The notes under the pieces were generated by a model. It ran no database searches. It saw nothing but the letters and a program-made list of their open reading frames with translations, and was not told where the DNA came from. Of a stretch of DNA of 64,000 bases, positions 17,622 through 25,060 are shown one piece after another. This DNA comes from Streptomyces sp. Je 1-332. GTDB lineage: Bacteria; Actinomycetota; Actinomycetes; Streptomycetales; Streptomycetaceae. The translations under genes were made by a program, and so were the position numbers. How positions within the stretch are numbered: the stretch's first letter is position 1; the number at the start of each line of letters is the position of its first letter. The stretch lies in contig NZ_CP160402.1 in NCBI RefSeq assembly GCF_040730185.1, positions 5,394,001-5,458,000 on the forward strand. The letters run 5' to 3'.

Positions 17622-19835
17622 GTGACAGCAGCAACGCACTCCACACTCTTCCCGCAGGTCCCGGACTCTGCCGACGCGGTGCTCGCCGGGCTCGACCCCG
17701 AGCAGCGCGAGGTGGCCACCGCCCTGCACGGGCCGGTGTGTGTCCTGGCGGGTGCCGGCACGGGCAAGACCCGGGCGATCACGCACCGGATCGCCTACGG
17801 CGTGCGTGCCGGAATCCTCCAGCCGGCCAGCGTGCTCGCCGTCACGTTCACCAACCGCGCGGCGGGCGAGATGCGCGGGCGCCTGCGCCAGCTCGGCGCC
17901 TCCGGGGTCCAGGCCCGCACGTTCCACTCCGCCGCCCTGCGCCAGCTCCAATTCTTCTGGCCGAAAGCAGTCGGTGGCCAGCTGCCGCGGATCGTCGACC
18001 GCAAGATCAAGCTCGTCGCGGACGCTGCGGCCGCGTCCCGCATCCGCCTCGACCGCAATGAACTGCGCGACGTGACGAGCGAGATCGAGTGGTCCAAGGT
18101 CACCCAGACCGTCCCCGCGGACTACGCTGCCGCCGCCGCCAAGTCCGGCCGCCTCATCCCCCGGGACGCGGCGGAGATCGCCCAGATCTACGGCGCGTAC
18201 GAGGACCTCAAGCGCGACCGCTCCGTCATCGACTTCGAGGACGTCCTGCTCCTGGCCGTCGGCATCCTCCAGGACCGCCACGACATCGCCGACCAGGTCC
18301 GCGCCCAGTACCAGCACTTCGTGGTCGACGAGTACCAGGACGTCAGCCCGCTCCAGCAGCGCCTCCTGGAGCTGTGGCTCGGCGACCGCGACAGCCTCTG
18401 CGTCGTCGGCGACGCCAGCCAGACGATCTACTCCTTCACCGGCGCGACCCCCGACCACCTGCTGAACTTCCGCACCCGCCACCCCGGGGCGACGGTCGTC
18501 AAGCTCGTCAGGGACTACCGCTCCACGCCCCAGGTCGTCCACCTCGCCAACGGCCTGCTCTCCCAGGCCCGTGGCCGCGCGGCGGACCACCGCCTCGAAC
18601 TGATCTCCCAGCGCGACGCCGGGGCCGAGCCCTTCTACACGGAGTACGCGGACGAGCCCGCCGAGGCCGAGGGCGCCGCCCGCCGCATCCGTGCCCTCAT
18701 CGCCGACGGCGTCCCGGCGAGCGAGATCGCCGTCCTGTTCCGCACGAACTCCCAGTCCGAGATCTACGAACAGGCGCTCGCCGACGCCGGTGTGCCCTAC
18801 CAGCTGCGGGGCGCCGAGCGGTTCTTCGAGCGCACCGAAGTCAGGGAGGCTGGCGCCGCGCTGCGCGGCGCGGCTCGCTTCGGGGGCAACGACTCCCTGC
18901 TCGACGACGTCGTCGACCTGCCCTCGCAGGTCCGGGCCGTGCTTTCCACGAAGGGCTGGACGACACAGCCGCCTGCGGGTTCCGGCGCGGCCCGTGACCG
19001 CTGGGAGTCCCTGGCGGCCCTGGTGCGCCTCGCCGAGGACTTCGCGCGGGCCAAGCCGGACGCGACGCTCGCCGACCTCGTGGCGGAGCTCGACGAGCGC
19101 GCGAACGCCCAGCACGCGCCGACCGTGGAGGGCGTCACCCTCGCCTCGCTGCACGCCGCCAAGGGCCTGGAGTGGGACGCCGTCTTCCTGGTCGGTCTCG
19201 CCGAGGGCATGATGCCGATCACGTACGCCAAGACCGACGAGCAGGTGGAGGAGGAGCGTCGCCTCCTATACGTGGGCGTCACCCGGGCCCGTCTCCATCT
19301 CTCCCTCTCCTGGGCGCTGTCGCGTTCACCGGGAGGCCGCGCGGGCCGTCGCCCCAGCCGCTTCCTGGACGGGCTGCGACCGGGCTCGGGTGCCGGCGCC
19401 GGTGCACGCGCGGCGGCCGGCGGGCCCGGTGGCGTCGAGCGCGGCAGCGGCAGCGGCGGCGAGGAGAGCGGCGGCTCCAGGAGCCGCCGGAGGACGAGCA
19501 GGTCCCCGGCCCGGTGCCGGGTCTGCGGGCGGACCCTGACCGACGCGGGCGAGATGAAACTGATGCGGTGTGAGGACTGCCCGTCCGACATGGACGAAGG
19601 GCTCTACGAACGCCTGCGGGAGTGGCGCTCGGGCCAAGCGGAGCTCCTTGGCCAGCCCGCGTACTGCGTGTTCACGGACAAGACCTTGATCGCGATCGCG
19701 GAGGCCGCACCCGACGAAGAGGGAGAGCTGGCCCGGATCCCTGGCGTCGGCGTGCGCAAGCTCAACCGCTTCGGATCTGATGTCCTCGCCATTTGTGCAG
19801 GTGACGACCGTGTAAGGGGCGCCGATGGCAACTGA
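17622..19835 (+). CDS. uvrD2: ATP-dependent DNA helicase UvrD2 (SF1, HRDC domain)
   Basis: UvrD2 is a 3'-to-5' helicase of repair and replication, 737 residues. Motifs are Walker A GAGTGKT (~39-45), VTFTNRAAGEM, VVDEYQDVSP, GDASQTIYSFTGA, LHAAKGLEWD and GVTRARLHLSLSW. After the motor comes a Ser/Gly/Arg linker, a tetracysteine module (CRVCGRT and CEDCPSD, residues ~633-660) and a C-terminal HRDC domain (GQPAYCVFTDKTL, ARIPGVGVRKL). The motor-tetracysteine-HRDC layout is that of mycobacterial UvrD2. GTG 17622 is chosen because homology begins there; the reading frame is open far upstream but runs through nudC and the promoter region. It is divergent from mrx1 and followed by the whiB7 leader. 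Confidence 0.92.
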   Translation: MTAATHSTLFPQVPDSADAVLAGLDPEQREVATALHGPVCVLAGAGTGKTRAITHRIAYGVRAGILQPASVLAVTFTNRAAGEMRGRLRQLGASGVQARTFHSAALRQLQFFWPKAVGGQLPRIVDRKIKLVADAAAASRIRLDRNELRDVTSEIEWSKVTQTVPADYAAAAAKSGRLIPRDAAEIAQIYGAYEDLKRDRSVIDFEDVLLLAVGILQDRHDIADQVRAQYQHFVVDEYQDVSPLQQRLLELWLGDRDSLCVVGDASQTIYSFTGATPDHLLNFRTRHPGATVVKLVRDYRSTPQVVHLANGLLSQARGRAADHRLELISQRDAGAEPFYTEYADEPAEAEGAARRIRALIADGVPASEIAVLFRTNSQSEIYEQALADAGVPYQLRGAERFFERTEVREAGAALRGAARFGGNDSLLDDVVDLPSQVRAVLSTKGWTTQPPAGSGAARDRWESLAALVRLAEDFARAKPDATLADLVAELDERANAQHAPTVEGVTLASLHAAKGLEWDAVFLVGLAEGMMPITYAKTDEQVEEERRLLYVGVTRARLHLSLSWALSRSPGGRAGRRPSRFLDGLRPGSGAGAGARAAAGGPGGVERGSGSGGEESGGSRSRRRTSRSPARCRVCGRTLTDAGEMKLMRCEDCPSDMDEGLYERLREWRSGQAELLGQPAYCVFTDKTLIAIAEAAPDEEGELARIPGVGVRKLNRFGSDVLAICAGDDRVRGADGN

Positions 19836-19848
19836 TTCAAACTCGTCG

Positions 19849-19888
19849 AAAAAATAGTTTGCGCAGGCGCAAGGAAGACCCATAGGTT
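19849..19888 (+). promoter_or_regulatory. Predicted WhiB7/WblC autoregulated promoter
   Basis: An A-tract (GAAAAAATAG, 19849-19858) lies immediately upstream of a -35-like TTGCGC (19859-19864), followed by an 18-base spacer and a TAGGTT -10 (19883-19888). An AT-rich block touching the -35 is the known hallmark of WhiB7-activated promoters; WhiB7 binds it through its AT-hook. The predicted start at about 19895 gives a leader of roughly 650 bases before the whiB7 start codon. Confidence 0.75.
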
Positions 19889-20002
19889 CTTAAGCACGGG
19901 AACGGCGGCTTCTCCGAAGCCCTGGCCTCGTGCTGTACTTAATAGTCCGCCCGCAGGATCGGTTCCGGTCGATCCCATAGACGCCGAGAGGAGGCGATTC
20001 CA

Positions 20003-20377
20003 GTGATCAGCATCAACGAGAGCTTCATCAGCACCGCGAAAATGACCGATCGCTCGGTCGTCGCTTCCTGCCTGCTCGGCTTCTCGAACCTGGGCACCGG
20101 TCTGTCCGGTGGCATCGCTGCCGCCGCGATCCGTCCGGAGTCCTCTGTCCTGCCTCTGTCCCTCCCGCGTAACGCCGGCACCGCTCTCAACGTGCTTCCG
20201 ATGCGTGAGGTCAATGAAGGCAGCGAGCGAGCGACCAAGGCACCGGAAGCAGTAGTGACGGCACAGGCGCAGGCCTATGCCTTTGCCGCAGCCGGTGCCG
20301 GATCCAAGAAGCAGACGACGCAGCACCACACGATGTGGGCCTTCCGTGGGCTCGAACCCTGGAGTGATCCAGTCTGA
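20003..20377 (+). CDS. Leader ORF in the whiB7 5' region (124 residues)
   Basis: A GTG with a strong site (GAGAGGAGG, 9 bases upstream) opens a 124-codon frame between the predicted whiB7 promoter and its terminator-like attenuator. The product starts MISINESFISTAKMTDRSV (GTG read as Met), becomes Ala/Gly-rich, and ends SKKQTTQHHTMWAF followed by RGLEPWSDPV. I recognise no domain. Its stop codon sits inside a perfect 8-bp hairpin, 24 bases before the attenuator stem. Leader ORFs that sense stalled translation are known upstream of whiB7 genes, and this one fits that role better than an independent protein. The size is larger than a typical leader peptide, so a stable product cannot be excluded. 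Confidence 0.6.
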   Translation: MISINESFISTAKMTDRSVVASCLLGFSNLGTGLSGGIAAAAIRPESSVLPLSLPRNAGTALNVLPMREVNEGSERATKAPEAVVTAQAQAYAFAAAGAGSKKQTTQHHTMWAFRGLEPWSDPV

Positions 20378-20390
20378 TCCTCGATCAGAC
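20372..20390 (+). promoter_or_regulatory. Hairpin over the leader-ORF stop codon
   Basis: GTCTGATC (20372-20379), a 3-base loop, then GATCAGAC (20383-20390) form a perfect 8-bp stem that contains the TGA of the leader ORF. A ribosome at this stop would melt the hairpin, so it may couple leader translation to the folding of the downstream attenuator. Confidence 0.6.
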
Positions 20391-20400
20391 CGGCGCCTTC

Positions 20401-20443
20401 AGGGCCGCGGAACCCCACCCGGGATCCGCGGCCCTTCTGTTTT
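20401..20443 (+). terminator. Attenuator terminator in the whiB7 leader
   Basis: AGGGCCGCGGA (20401-20411) pairs perfectly with TCCGCGGCCCT (20425-20435) across a 13-base loop, followed by TCTGTTTT. This is an intrinsic-terminator structure placed after the leader ORF and about 100 bases before the whiB7 start, where transcription attenuation is known for WhiB7/WblC. Confidence 0.8.
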
Positions 20444-20544
20444 CCCCAAAACGGGATGACGGAGCGAAGGGGCCGAGCAAGACCCGGTACCAGCCGCCAA
20501 CCGGCCGACCCAGGCCGGCACGACCAGACGAGGAAAACACCACC

Positions 20545-20913
20545 GTGCAACTCGAAGCGCACGCCCCGTCCGTACCGCCTTCAGAGACTCTCCCCCCGCC
20601 CGCTCCCACGGAGGACCCGACCTTGACTCCCCTGACCGCGCTCACCGCGCTCGACGACGCCATCGAGAACCTCGGCGTACCCGTCCCCTGCCGTGCCTAC
20701 GACCCGGAGGTCTTCTTCGCCGAGTCGCCCGCCGACGTCGAGTACGCCAAGTCCCTCTGCCGTACCTGCCCGCTGATGGAGGCCTGCCTGGCCGGCGCCA
20801 AGGAGCGGCGCGAGCCGTGGGGCGTCTGGGGCGGCGAGCTCTTCGTCCAGGGTGTCGTCGTTGCCCGCAAGCGGCCGCGTGGCCGTCCGCGCAAGAACCC
20901 GGTTGCGGCATGA
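20545..20913 (+). CDS. whiB7: Transcriptional regulator WhiB7/WblC
   Basis: This iron-sulfur WhiB-family regulator activates intrinsic antibiotic-resistance genes upon ribosome inhibition. The 122-residue protein has an N-terminal Pro-rich extension, four conserved cysteines (PVPC, then C-X2-C-X5-C in CRTCPLMEAC), the GVWGGE turn that contacts the main sigma factor, and a C-terminal AT-hook (RGRPRKN), which is specific to WhiB7 among Wbl proteins. The start is GTG 20545, with GAGGA upstream. It is expressed from a long attenuated leader. The last base pairs overlap the next ORF (ATGA), and uvrD2 lies upstream as in mycobacteria. Confidence 0.94.
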   Translation: MQLEAHAPSVPPSETLPPPAPTEDPTLTPLTALTALDDAIENLGVPVPCRAYDPEVFFAESPADVEYAKSLCRTCPLMEACLAGAKERREPWGVWGGELFVQGVVVARKRPRGRPRKNPVAA

Positions 20914-21233
20914 ACACCGTCGGAACAATCGATCGCCCCCTGACGCACGACCCCAAGAAGCAGGCCCCGATGAAGGCAGCCACCGCCGAGCCCACGCGCT
21001 CCGCAACCACAGACTTCACCACCACCGGTGCGAACGACTCGCGCCAGAACAGGACCCGCGAGATGCAACTCATCCCAGAAGCCTTGGCTCGTGCGCATAT
21101 GCACGAACGCATGCTCGAGGCCGAGGCCCAGCGTCCGGCCGCCCGTCTGATGGCGGCCCGCCGGATGCAGCGCCGCGCCGAGCGCGCGTCGCTGCGCGCC
21201 AGGCGCGCGCTCGCCATCGCCGTCATGCAGTGA
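20910..21233 (+). CDS. Small basic hypothetical protein translationally coupled to whiB7
   Basis: The ATG overlaps the whiB7 stop codon (ATGA), so translation is probably coupled. The 107-residue product has a disordered N-terminal half rich in Thr, Ala and Pro, and a very Arg/Ala-rich helical C-terminal half (from about residue 60, RRMQRRAERASLRARRAL). No domain is recognised. It ends 40 bases before a strong terminator, so whiB7 and this gene form a two-gene transcript. The basic helix could bind nucleic acid or the ribosome; that is inference only. Confidence 0.6.
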   Translation: MNTVGTIDRPLTHDPKKQAPMKAATAEPTRSATTDFTTTGANDSRQNRTREMQLIPEALARAHMHERMLEAEAQRPAARLMAARRMQRRAERASLRARRALAIAVMQ

Positions 21234-21272
21234 CGAGCCGGCCGACGCGCTGACTGAGCTTCACCACGATGC

Positions 21273-21308
21273 CCCCGGGGGCCGGTCCGAACGGACCGGC
21301 CCCCGGGG
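21273..21308 (+). terminator. Strong hairpin terminator after the whiB7 transcript
   Basis: A perfect 17-bp GC-rich stem (21273-21289 with 21292-21308) with a 2-base loop ends the whiB7 transcript. There is no T-run, as is common for Streptomyces terminators. Confidence 0.75.
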
Positions 21309-21354
21309 TGCGTTGTACCGGGCGAACCTCCGGGAGCGGCGATAGGGTCGCCGG

Positions 21355-21555
21355 GTGGACCAGCAGACTCCTCAGCCCGCGGGCATCGAGAATGCCGAGA
21401 ACCTCGTGTGTTACTGCTGCGGCACGGTCGCCGACGGCGCGCCACCCACCTGGACCTGCTCCGTGGAGAACGGCGTCCGGCGCTACTTCTGCGACTCCTG
21501 CGCCCGCGAGAACCTCAGAGCCATCGAGGGAAGACTCGACTCCGCCTGGTGGTGA
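21355..21555 (+). CDS. Small Cys-rich (zinc-ribbon-like) protein
   Basis: The 66-residue product contains CYCCG, a TCSVENGVRRYFC segment and CDSC, arranged as two Cys pairs that could bind one zinc. It has no signal peptide. GTG 21355 is preceded by TAGGGT 7 bases upstream, a leaderless pattern. Function is unknown. It converges on the UbiB/COQ8-like kinase gene, with 20 bases between the two stop codons. Confidence 0.7.
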   Translation: MDQQTPQPAGIENAENLVCYCCGTVADGAPPTWTCSVENGVRRYFCDSCARENLRAIEGRLDSAWW

Positions 21556-21575
21556 GGCCCACCTGGTGGTGCGAC

Positions 21576-22931
21576 CTAGCCGGTGGTGCGGTCCCCCTCG
21601 TCCTCCGGCTCCTCAAGGAAGCCCGGCAGCCACTCATCGAGCTCGTCCCGCATCCGCACCGTCGCCCCGAGCTGACACAGCACCCCGATCGTGCTCAACG
21701 TCACACGGTGGATCAGCAGATACGACGGCGGGAGATTCAGCCGCTTGCCCAACTGATAGGCGGGGGAGCGGGGATCGGCGACCCGCGCCGCCTGGCCGCG
21801 CATCCAGCCGCGGGTGAAGGTGAACTCCTCCACCAGCATCGGTTCGATGATCGGCAGGAGGTAGTCGAGCACCGCGTCCGGTTCGAGCTCCACGGACTCC
21901 TGGACGAAGTCCTCCTCGCGCAACATCGCGTAGACCGCGTCGGCCTCGCCCTCGAGCGTCATCCGCAGCGAGCGGCCGATGGTCGGGGGGAGCCCGCCAG
22001 GCAGCCGGTCCACCGTGCCGAAGTCGAGGACCCCGAGCCGCCAGCCCTCCTTCTCGTCGGGCAGCAGACGGAAGTTGCCCGGATGCGGGTCGGCGTGCAG
22101 CAGGCCGGTGCGCGCGGGACCCGAGAAGAGGAATCGGGCAAGGAGCTGTCCCGCCCGGTCCCGCTGCTCCTGCGTGCCGTCCGCGATCACGTCCGAGAGC
22201 GGTGTCCCGTCGATCCACTCGGTCACCAGGACCTGCTCGCACTGATGCACCACATCGGGCACCACGACATCCGGATCGTCCGCGAACTCCTCGGCGTGCG
22301 CCCGCTGCGCCTGGGCCTCCAGGCTGTAGTCGAGCTCCTCGGACACCCGGTCGCGCAGCTCCGTGATGAGCGGCTTGATGTCCATGCCCGGGATCAGCGG
22401 TCCAAGGAGCTTGGCGAACCGGCTCAGTTGGTTCAGATCGGAGAGCAGTGCCTCGCCGGCCCCCGGATACTGCACCTTGACCGCGACCTCGCGCCCGTCC
22501 GTCCACACCGCCCGGTGGACCTGGCCTATCGAGGCGGCGGCGGCCGGCTTGTCCTCGAACTCCAGGAACAGCTCGCGCCAATCCTCACCGAGCCGCTCCG
22601 CGAGCACGGCGTGCACGGTCCGCGTCGGCATCGGCGGCGCCGCTTCCTGCAGCTTCGTCAGCGCGGCGCGATAGGGCCCCGCGACCTCCTCCGGCAGCGC
22701 CGACTCGAAGACCGACAGCGCCTGGCCGAACTTCATGGCCCCGCCCTTGAGCTCGCCGAGCACCTTGAACAGCTGCTCCGCAGTGCGCTGTTGCAGCTCG
22801 CGGCCGACGATCTCCGCCGACTTGCCCCCGATCCGCTTGCCGAGCCCCCAGGTCGCCCGCCCGGCGAAGCCGAGTGGCAGCGCGGCCAGTTTGGCGGTAC
22901 GGGTTACCGCCTTCCGGGGAAGATCAGACAT
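21576..22931 (-). CDS. UbiB/COQ8 (ABC1)-family atypical kinase/ATPase
   Basis: The 451-residue protein has the family-specific KxGQ motif (MKFGQALS), the Ala-rich nucleotide loop (AAAASIGQVHRA), the VAVKVQYPG lysine, the catalytic loop LLHADPHPGNF and metal-binding LDFG. A C-terminal helical domain with a LPPSYLLIHRV segment follows. Family members remodel lipid-quinone pathways as ATPases. In mycobacteria the homologue next to whiB7 (Rv3197) was described as a macrolide-binding ATPase linked to antibiotic tolerance, as I recall. ATG 22931 is chosen because GGAGG stands 7 bases upstream. It is in a likely operon with the E1-like gene upstream (41 bases apart). Confidence 0.88.
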   Translation of the reverse strand: MSDLPRKAVTRTAKLAALPLGFAGRATWGLGKRIGGKSAEIVGRELQQRTAEQLFKVLGELKGGAMKFGQALSVFESALPEEVAGPYRAALTKLQEAAPPMPTRTVHAVLAERLGEDWRELFLEFEDKPAAAASIGQVHRAVWTDGREVAVKVQYPGAGEALLSDLNQLSRFAKLLGPLIPGMDIKPLITELRDRVSEELDYSLEAQAQRAHAEEFADDPDVVVPDVVHQCEQVLVTEWIDGTPLSDVIADGTQEQRDRAGQLLARFLFSGPARTGLLHADPHPGNFRLLPDEKEGWRLGVLDFGTVDRLPGGLPPTIGRSLRMTLEGEADAVYAMLREEDFVQESVELEPDAVLDYLLPIIEPMLVEEFTFTRGWMRGQAARVADPRSPAYQLGKRLNLPPSYLLIHRVTLSTIGVLCQLGATVRMRDELDEWLPGFLEEPEDEGDRTTG

Positions 22932-22972
22932 GCGCCCCTCCAAGTCCCAGACAGCCACGCCTTCGCAGGCGG

Positions 22973-24121
22973 TTACCCGGCCATTGTGTCGTGCGGCTCC
23001 GCGTCCCCGACGAGGTGTTCCCCCTTATCCACCACACCCGCCCCGCATGGGCACGTGAGATGCGGTGACACCGGCCGTGCGTGCCAGTCGAAACCGGGCA
23101 CGGACGCCTCCCAGCGAGCCCCCGCGCTCGCCGGTGCCGCCCCGTCCAGAAAGGCCAGGGCATGCGCCGCGGCAAGGCCGGCGACCGTGGTCGACAGGGC
23201 CAGATCGCACGCGTGCACATGGCGCGCGCGTCCCGAACGCCACTGTGCCAGCATGCGCGGCCAGGTCGGATCCCGGTCCGCGCGATCCAGCGCAAGACAA
23301 CCGGCACAGGCCGTCGTCCCTGGCAGGACGAGCGGACCGACCACTCCGGTTCCTTCGATCACCCCCGCGTAGAGGTGAGGTGTTCCCGACGAGACGAGCG
23401 GCTCGGCGGTGAGCGGGTCCGGCGCGTGGGCGTCGAGCCCGTCTCGCGGAGCGATGATCACGAGGGAGAGGCCCGGCTCCCCTTCTCCAGACGCCCCCGC
23501 TTCCTTCCGGCCCCGGCGGGGCGCTCCGTCCGGAGCCGACTGCCGCACGATCCGCCGGGCCGCCGTGTCCCTGCGCTCGCCGACCGCTTCGACGGGCAGG
23601 CCCCCCGGTGCCACGTCCCAGGGTTCGACGACCCCTCCGTCCAGCACGTCGACCTGCCCCACGCCCGCCCCGGACAGGACCGAAGCCACCACCGCCCCCA
23701 CCCGGCCCGCTCCCCGGACCTGCACCCGCATCGCCCGGCGCGCCGCCAGCTTCCTCATCCCGTCGCCCGGCCCGCGCGTCACGACCGACAGGGAGGCCGC
23801 ATCGGGGCGCAGCCGGTCCATGGCCGGTGTCCTCTTGCGCAGGGCGTCGGCCGCCGCGCCCCCTCCCGTCGCGTCGTCGAGGAGACCGGCTCCGGACAGC
23901 CGCCGCACGAGCTTGTCCACGTGGTCGTCGGGCAGACCCATCCTCTTGCCCTCGTCGCGCAGGAGCGGGAGCCCGCGTGTCCCGTCCAGGAGCTGGAGAA
24001 AACTGCCCGTCGCCGTGTCGACAGGGCCGAGCACCAGAGCGTGCGCGGGCGCCACGCCGAACTGGATGGTGTTCAGATCGCGCCAGCCGCGCCGCAGCGC
24101 CGGTTTCAAGATCGGATGCAT
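22973..24121 (-). CDS. E1-like (ThiF-superfamily) protein of unknown substrate
   Basis: The 382-residue protein has an N-terminal winged-helix-like region (residues ~15-100, with FLQLLDGTRGLPLL as in TOMM/RiPP leader-binding proteins) and a Rossmann region starting RVQVRGAGRVGAVVASVL (~131). Two CXXC-type pairs follow (CAGCLAL and CPCGAG) that would bind the structural zinc of E1-type enzymes. The glycine-rich loop is degenerate relative to active ThiF/MoeB, so adenylating activity is uncertain. No precursor peptide or cyclodehydratase is nearby. Its constant partner here is the COQ8-like kinase immediately downstream, suggesting a shared function. Confidence 0.75.
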   Translation of the reverse strand: MHPILKPALRRGWRDLNTIQFGVAPAHALVLGPVDTATGSFLQLLDGTRGLPLLRDEGKRMGLPDDHVDKLVRRLSGAGLLDDATGGGAAADALRKRTPAMDRLRPDAASLSVVTRGPGDGMRKLAARRAMRVQVRGAGRVGAVVASVLSGAGVGQVDVLDGGVVEPWDVAPGGLPVEAVGERRDTAARRIVRQSAPDGAPRRGRKEAGASGEGEPGLSLVIIAPRDGLDAHAPDPLTAEPLVSSGTPHLYAGVIEGTGVVGPLVLPGTTACAGCLALDRADRDPTWPRMLAQWRSGRARHVHACDLALSTTVAGLAAAHALAFLDGAAPASAGARWEASVPGFDWHARPVSPHLTCPCGAGVVDKGEHLVGDAEPHDTMAG

Positions 24122-24346
24122 GGTCGTCGTCCCCCCGTGTTTCCCGTGTTTCCCCGTGCTTCTCCGGCGCTGTCCCCGTGCGCATCACCGGTTCACAGCC
24201 AGAATGCCCGCCCCGCCGAAAGGCCGCCGAGCGTTGTCCACAGGCAGGGGGTATTCGTCGTACTAATCGATCGCACGGGGAGCGATGCCCCGCCGAACCG
24301 TCCCGGAGGCGGGACTTCCCCCACGCCCAGCGGGTAACGTCGGGGC

Positions 24347-24943
24347 GTGCCCGCCGACCCACTGCACCGCGCCGGAAATCCACAGCGCAGCACGACCAGC
24401 CCGCCGTCCCCCGGCTCGGGGAGGAGCGCGGTCGAGGTCCGACGGAGCGCCCGCCGCCGCAGAACGGTCTCCGCGTACCGAGAGGGCGATCGAACCGTCG
24501 TGCTCATCCCCGCCCGTATGTCCGAGGCCGAGGAACAGCGCTGGGTCAACGTCATGCTCGACAAGCTCGCGGCCCAGGAGAGCAAGCGGGTCCTGGGCGA
24601 CGCGGAGCTCGCCGAGCGCGCCGAGCGTCTCTCCGAGCAGTACTTCGACGGCCGGGCCAGACCCACGTCCGTTCGCTGGGTCACGAACCAGAACACCCGG
24701 TGGGGTTCGTGCACCCCGTCGGAGGGCAGCATCCGCCTTTCGCACCGGCTGCAGGGCATGCCGGAGTACGTCGTCGACTACGTCCTCGTCCACGAGCTCG
24801 CGCATCTCCTCGTCCCCGGGCACGGGCCCAACTTCTGGCAGCTCCTCGAGGCCTACCCCCGTACGGAGCGGGCCCGTGGGTACCTCGAAGGCGTGGTCGC
24901 GGCAGACCGGCTGCCCCATCTGCCCGCCGCCCGCGACGAGTGA
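24347..24943 (+). CDS. YgjP-like metallopeptidase domain protein (DUF45, HELAH)
   Basis: The 198-residue protein has a disordered basic N-terminus and a C-terminal zinc-peptidase core: the WGSC motif (NTRWGSCTP), the catalytic HELAH helix (residues ~149-153) and a downstream GHGPNFW that supplies the third ligand. There is no signal peptide or membrane segment. GTG 24347 follows TAACGT by 6 bases, so the message is probably leaderless. The substrate is unknown. Confidence 0.85.
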   Translation: MPADPLHRAGNPQRSTTSPPSPGSGRSAVEVRRSARRRRTVSAYREGDRTVVLIPARMSEAEEQRWVNVMLDKLAAQESKRVLGDAELAERAERLSEQYFDGRARPTSVRWVTNQNTRWGSCTPSEGSIRLSHRLQGMPEYVVDYVLVHELAHLLVPGHGPNFWQLLEAYPRTERARGYLEGVVAADRLPHLPAARDE

Positions 24944-25060
24944 ATTTCCGCCGGGCGCGGAGGTTGTGTACCGGGTCTGTACCGGCTTGGTCCGCTGTCG
25001 GACTTTGCGGATAGCCTGACGCGACGCATTTACATTCGGGATGGGGGACGGTCGTTACGT

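Noticed and set aside
22973..24121. RiPP/TOMM biosynthetic cluster around the E1-like gene
   Set aside because: No YcaO, dehydrogenase or precursor peptide is visible within the window; only the E1-like N-terminus is suggestive.
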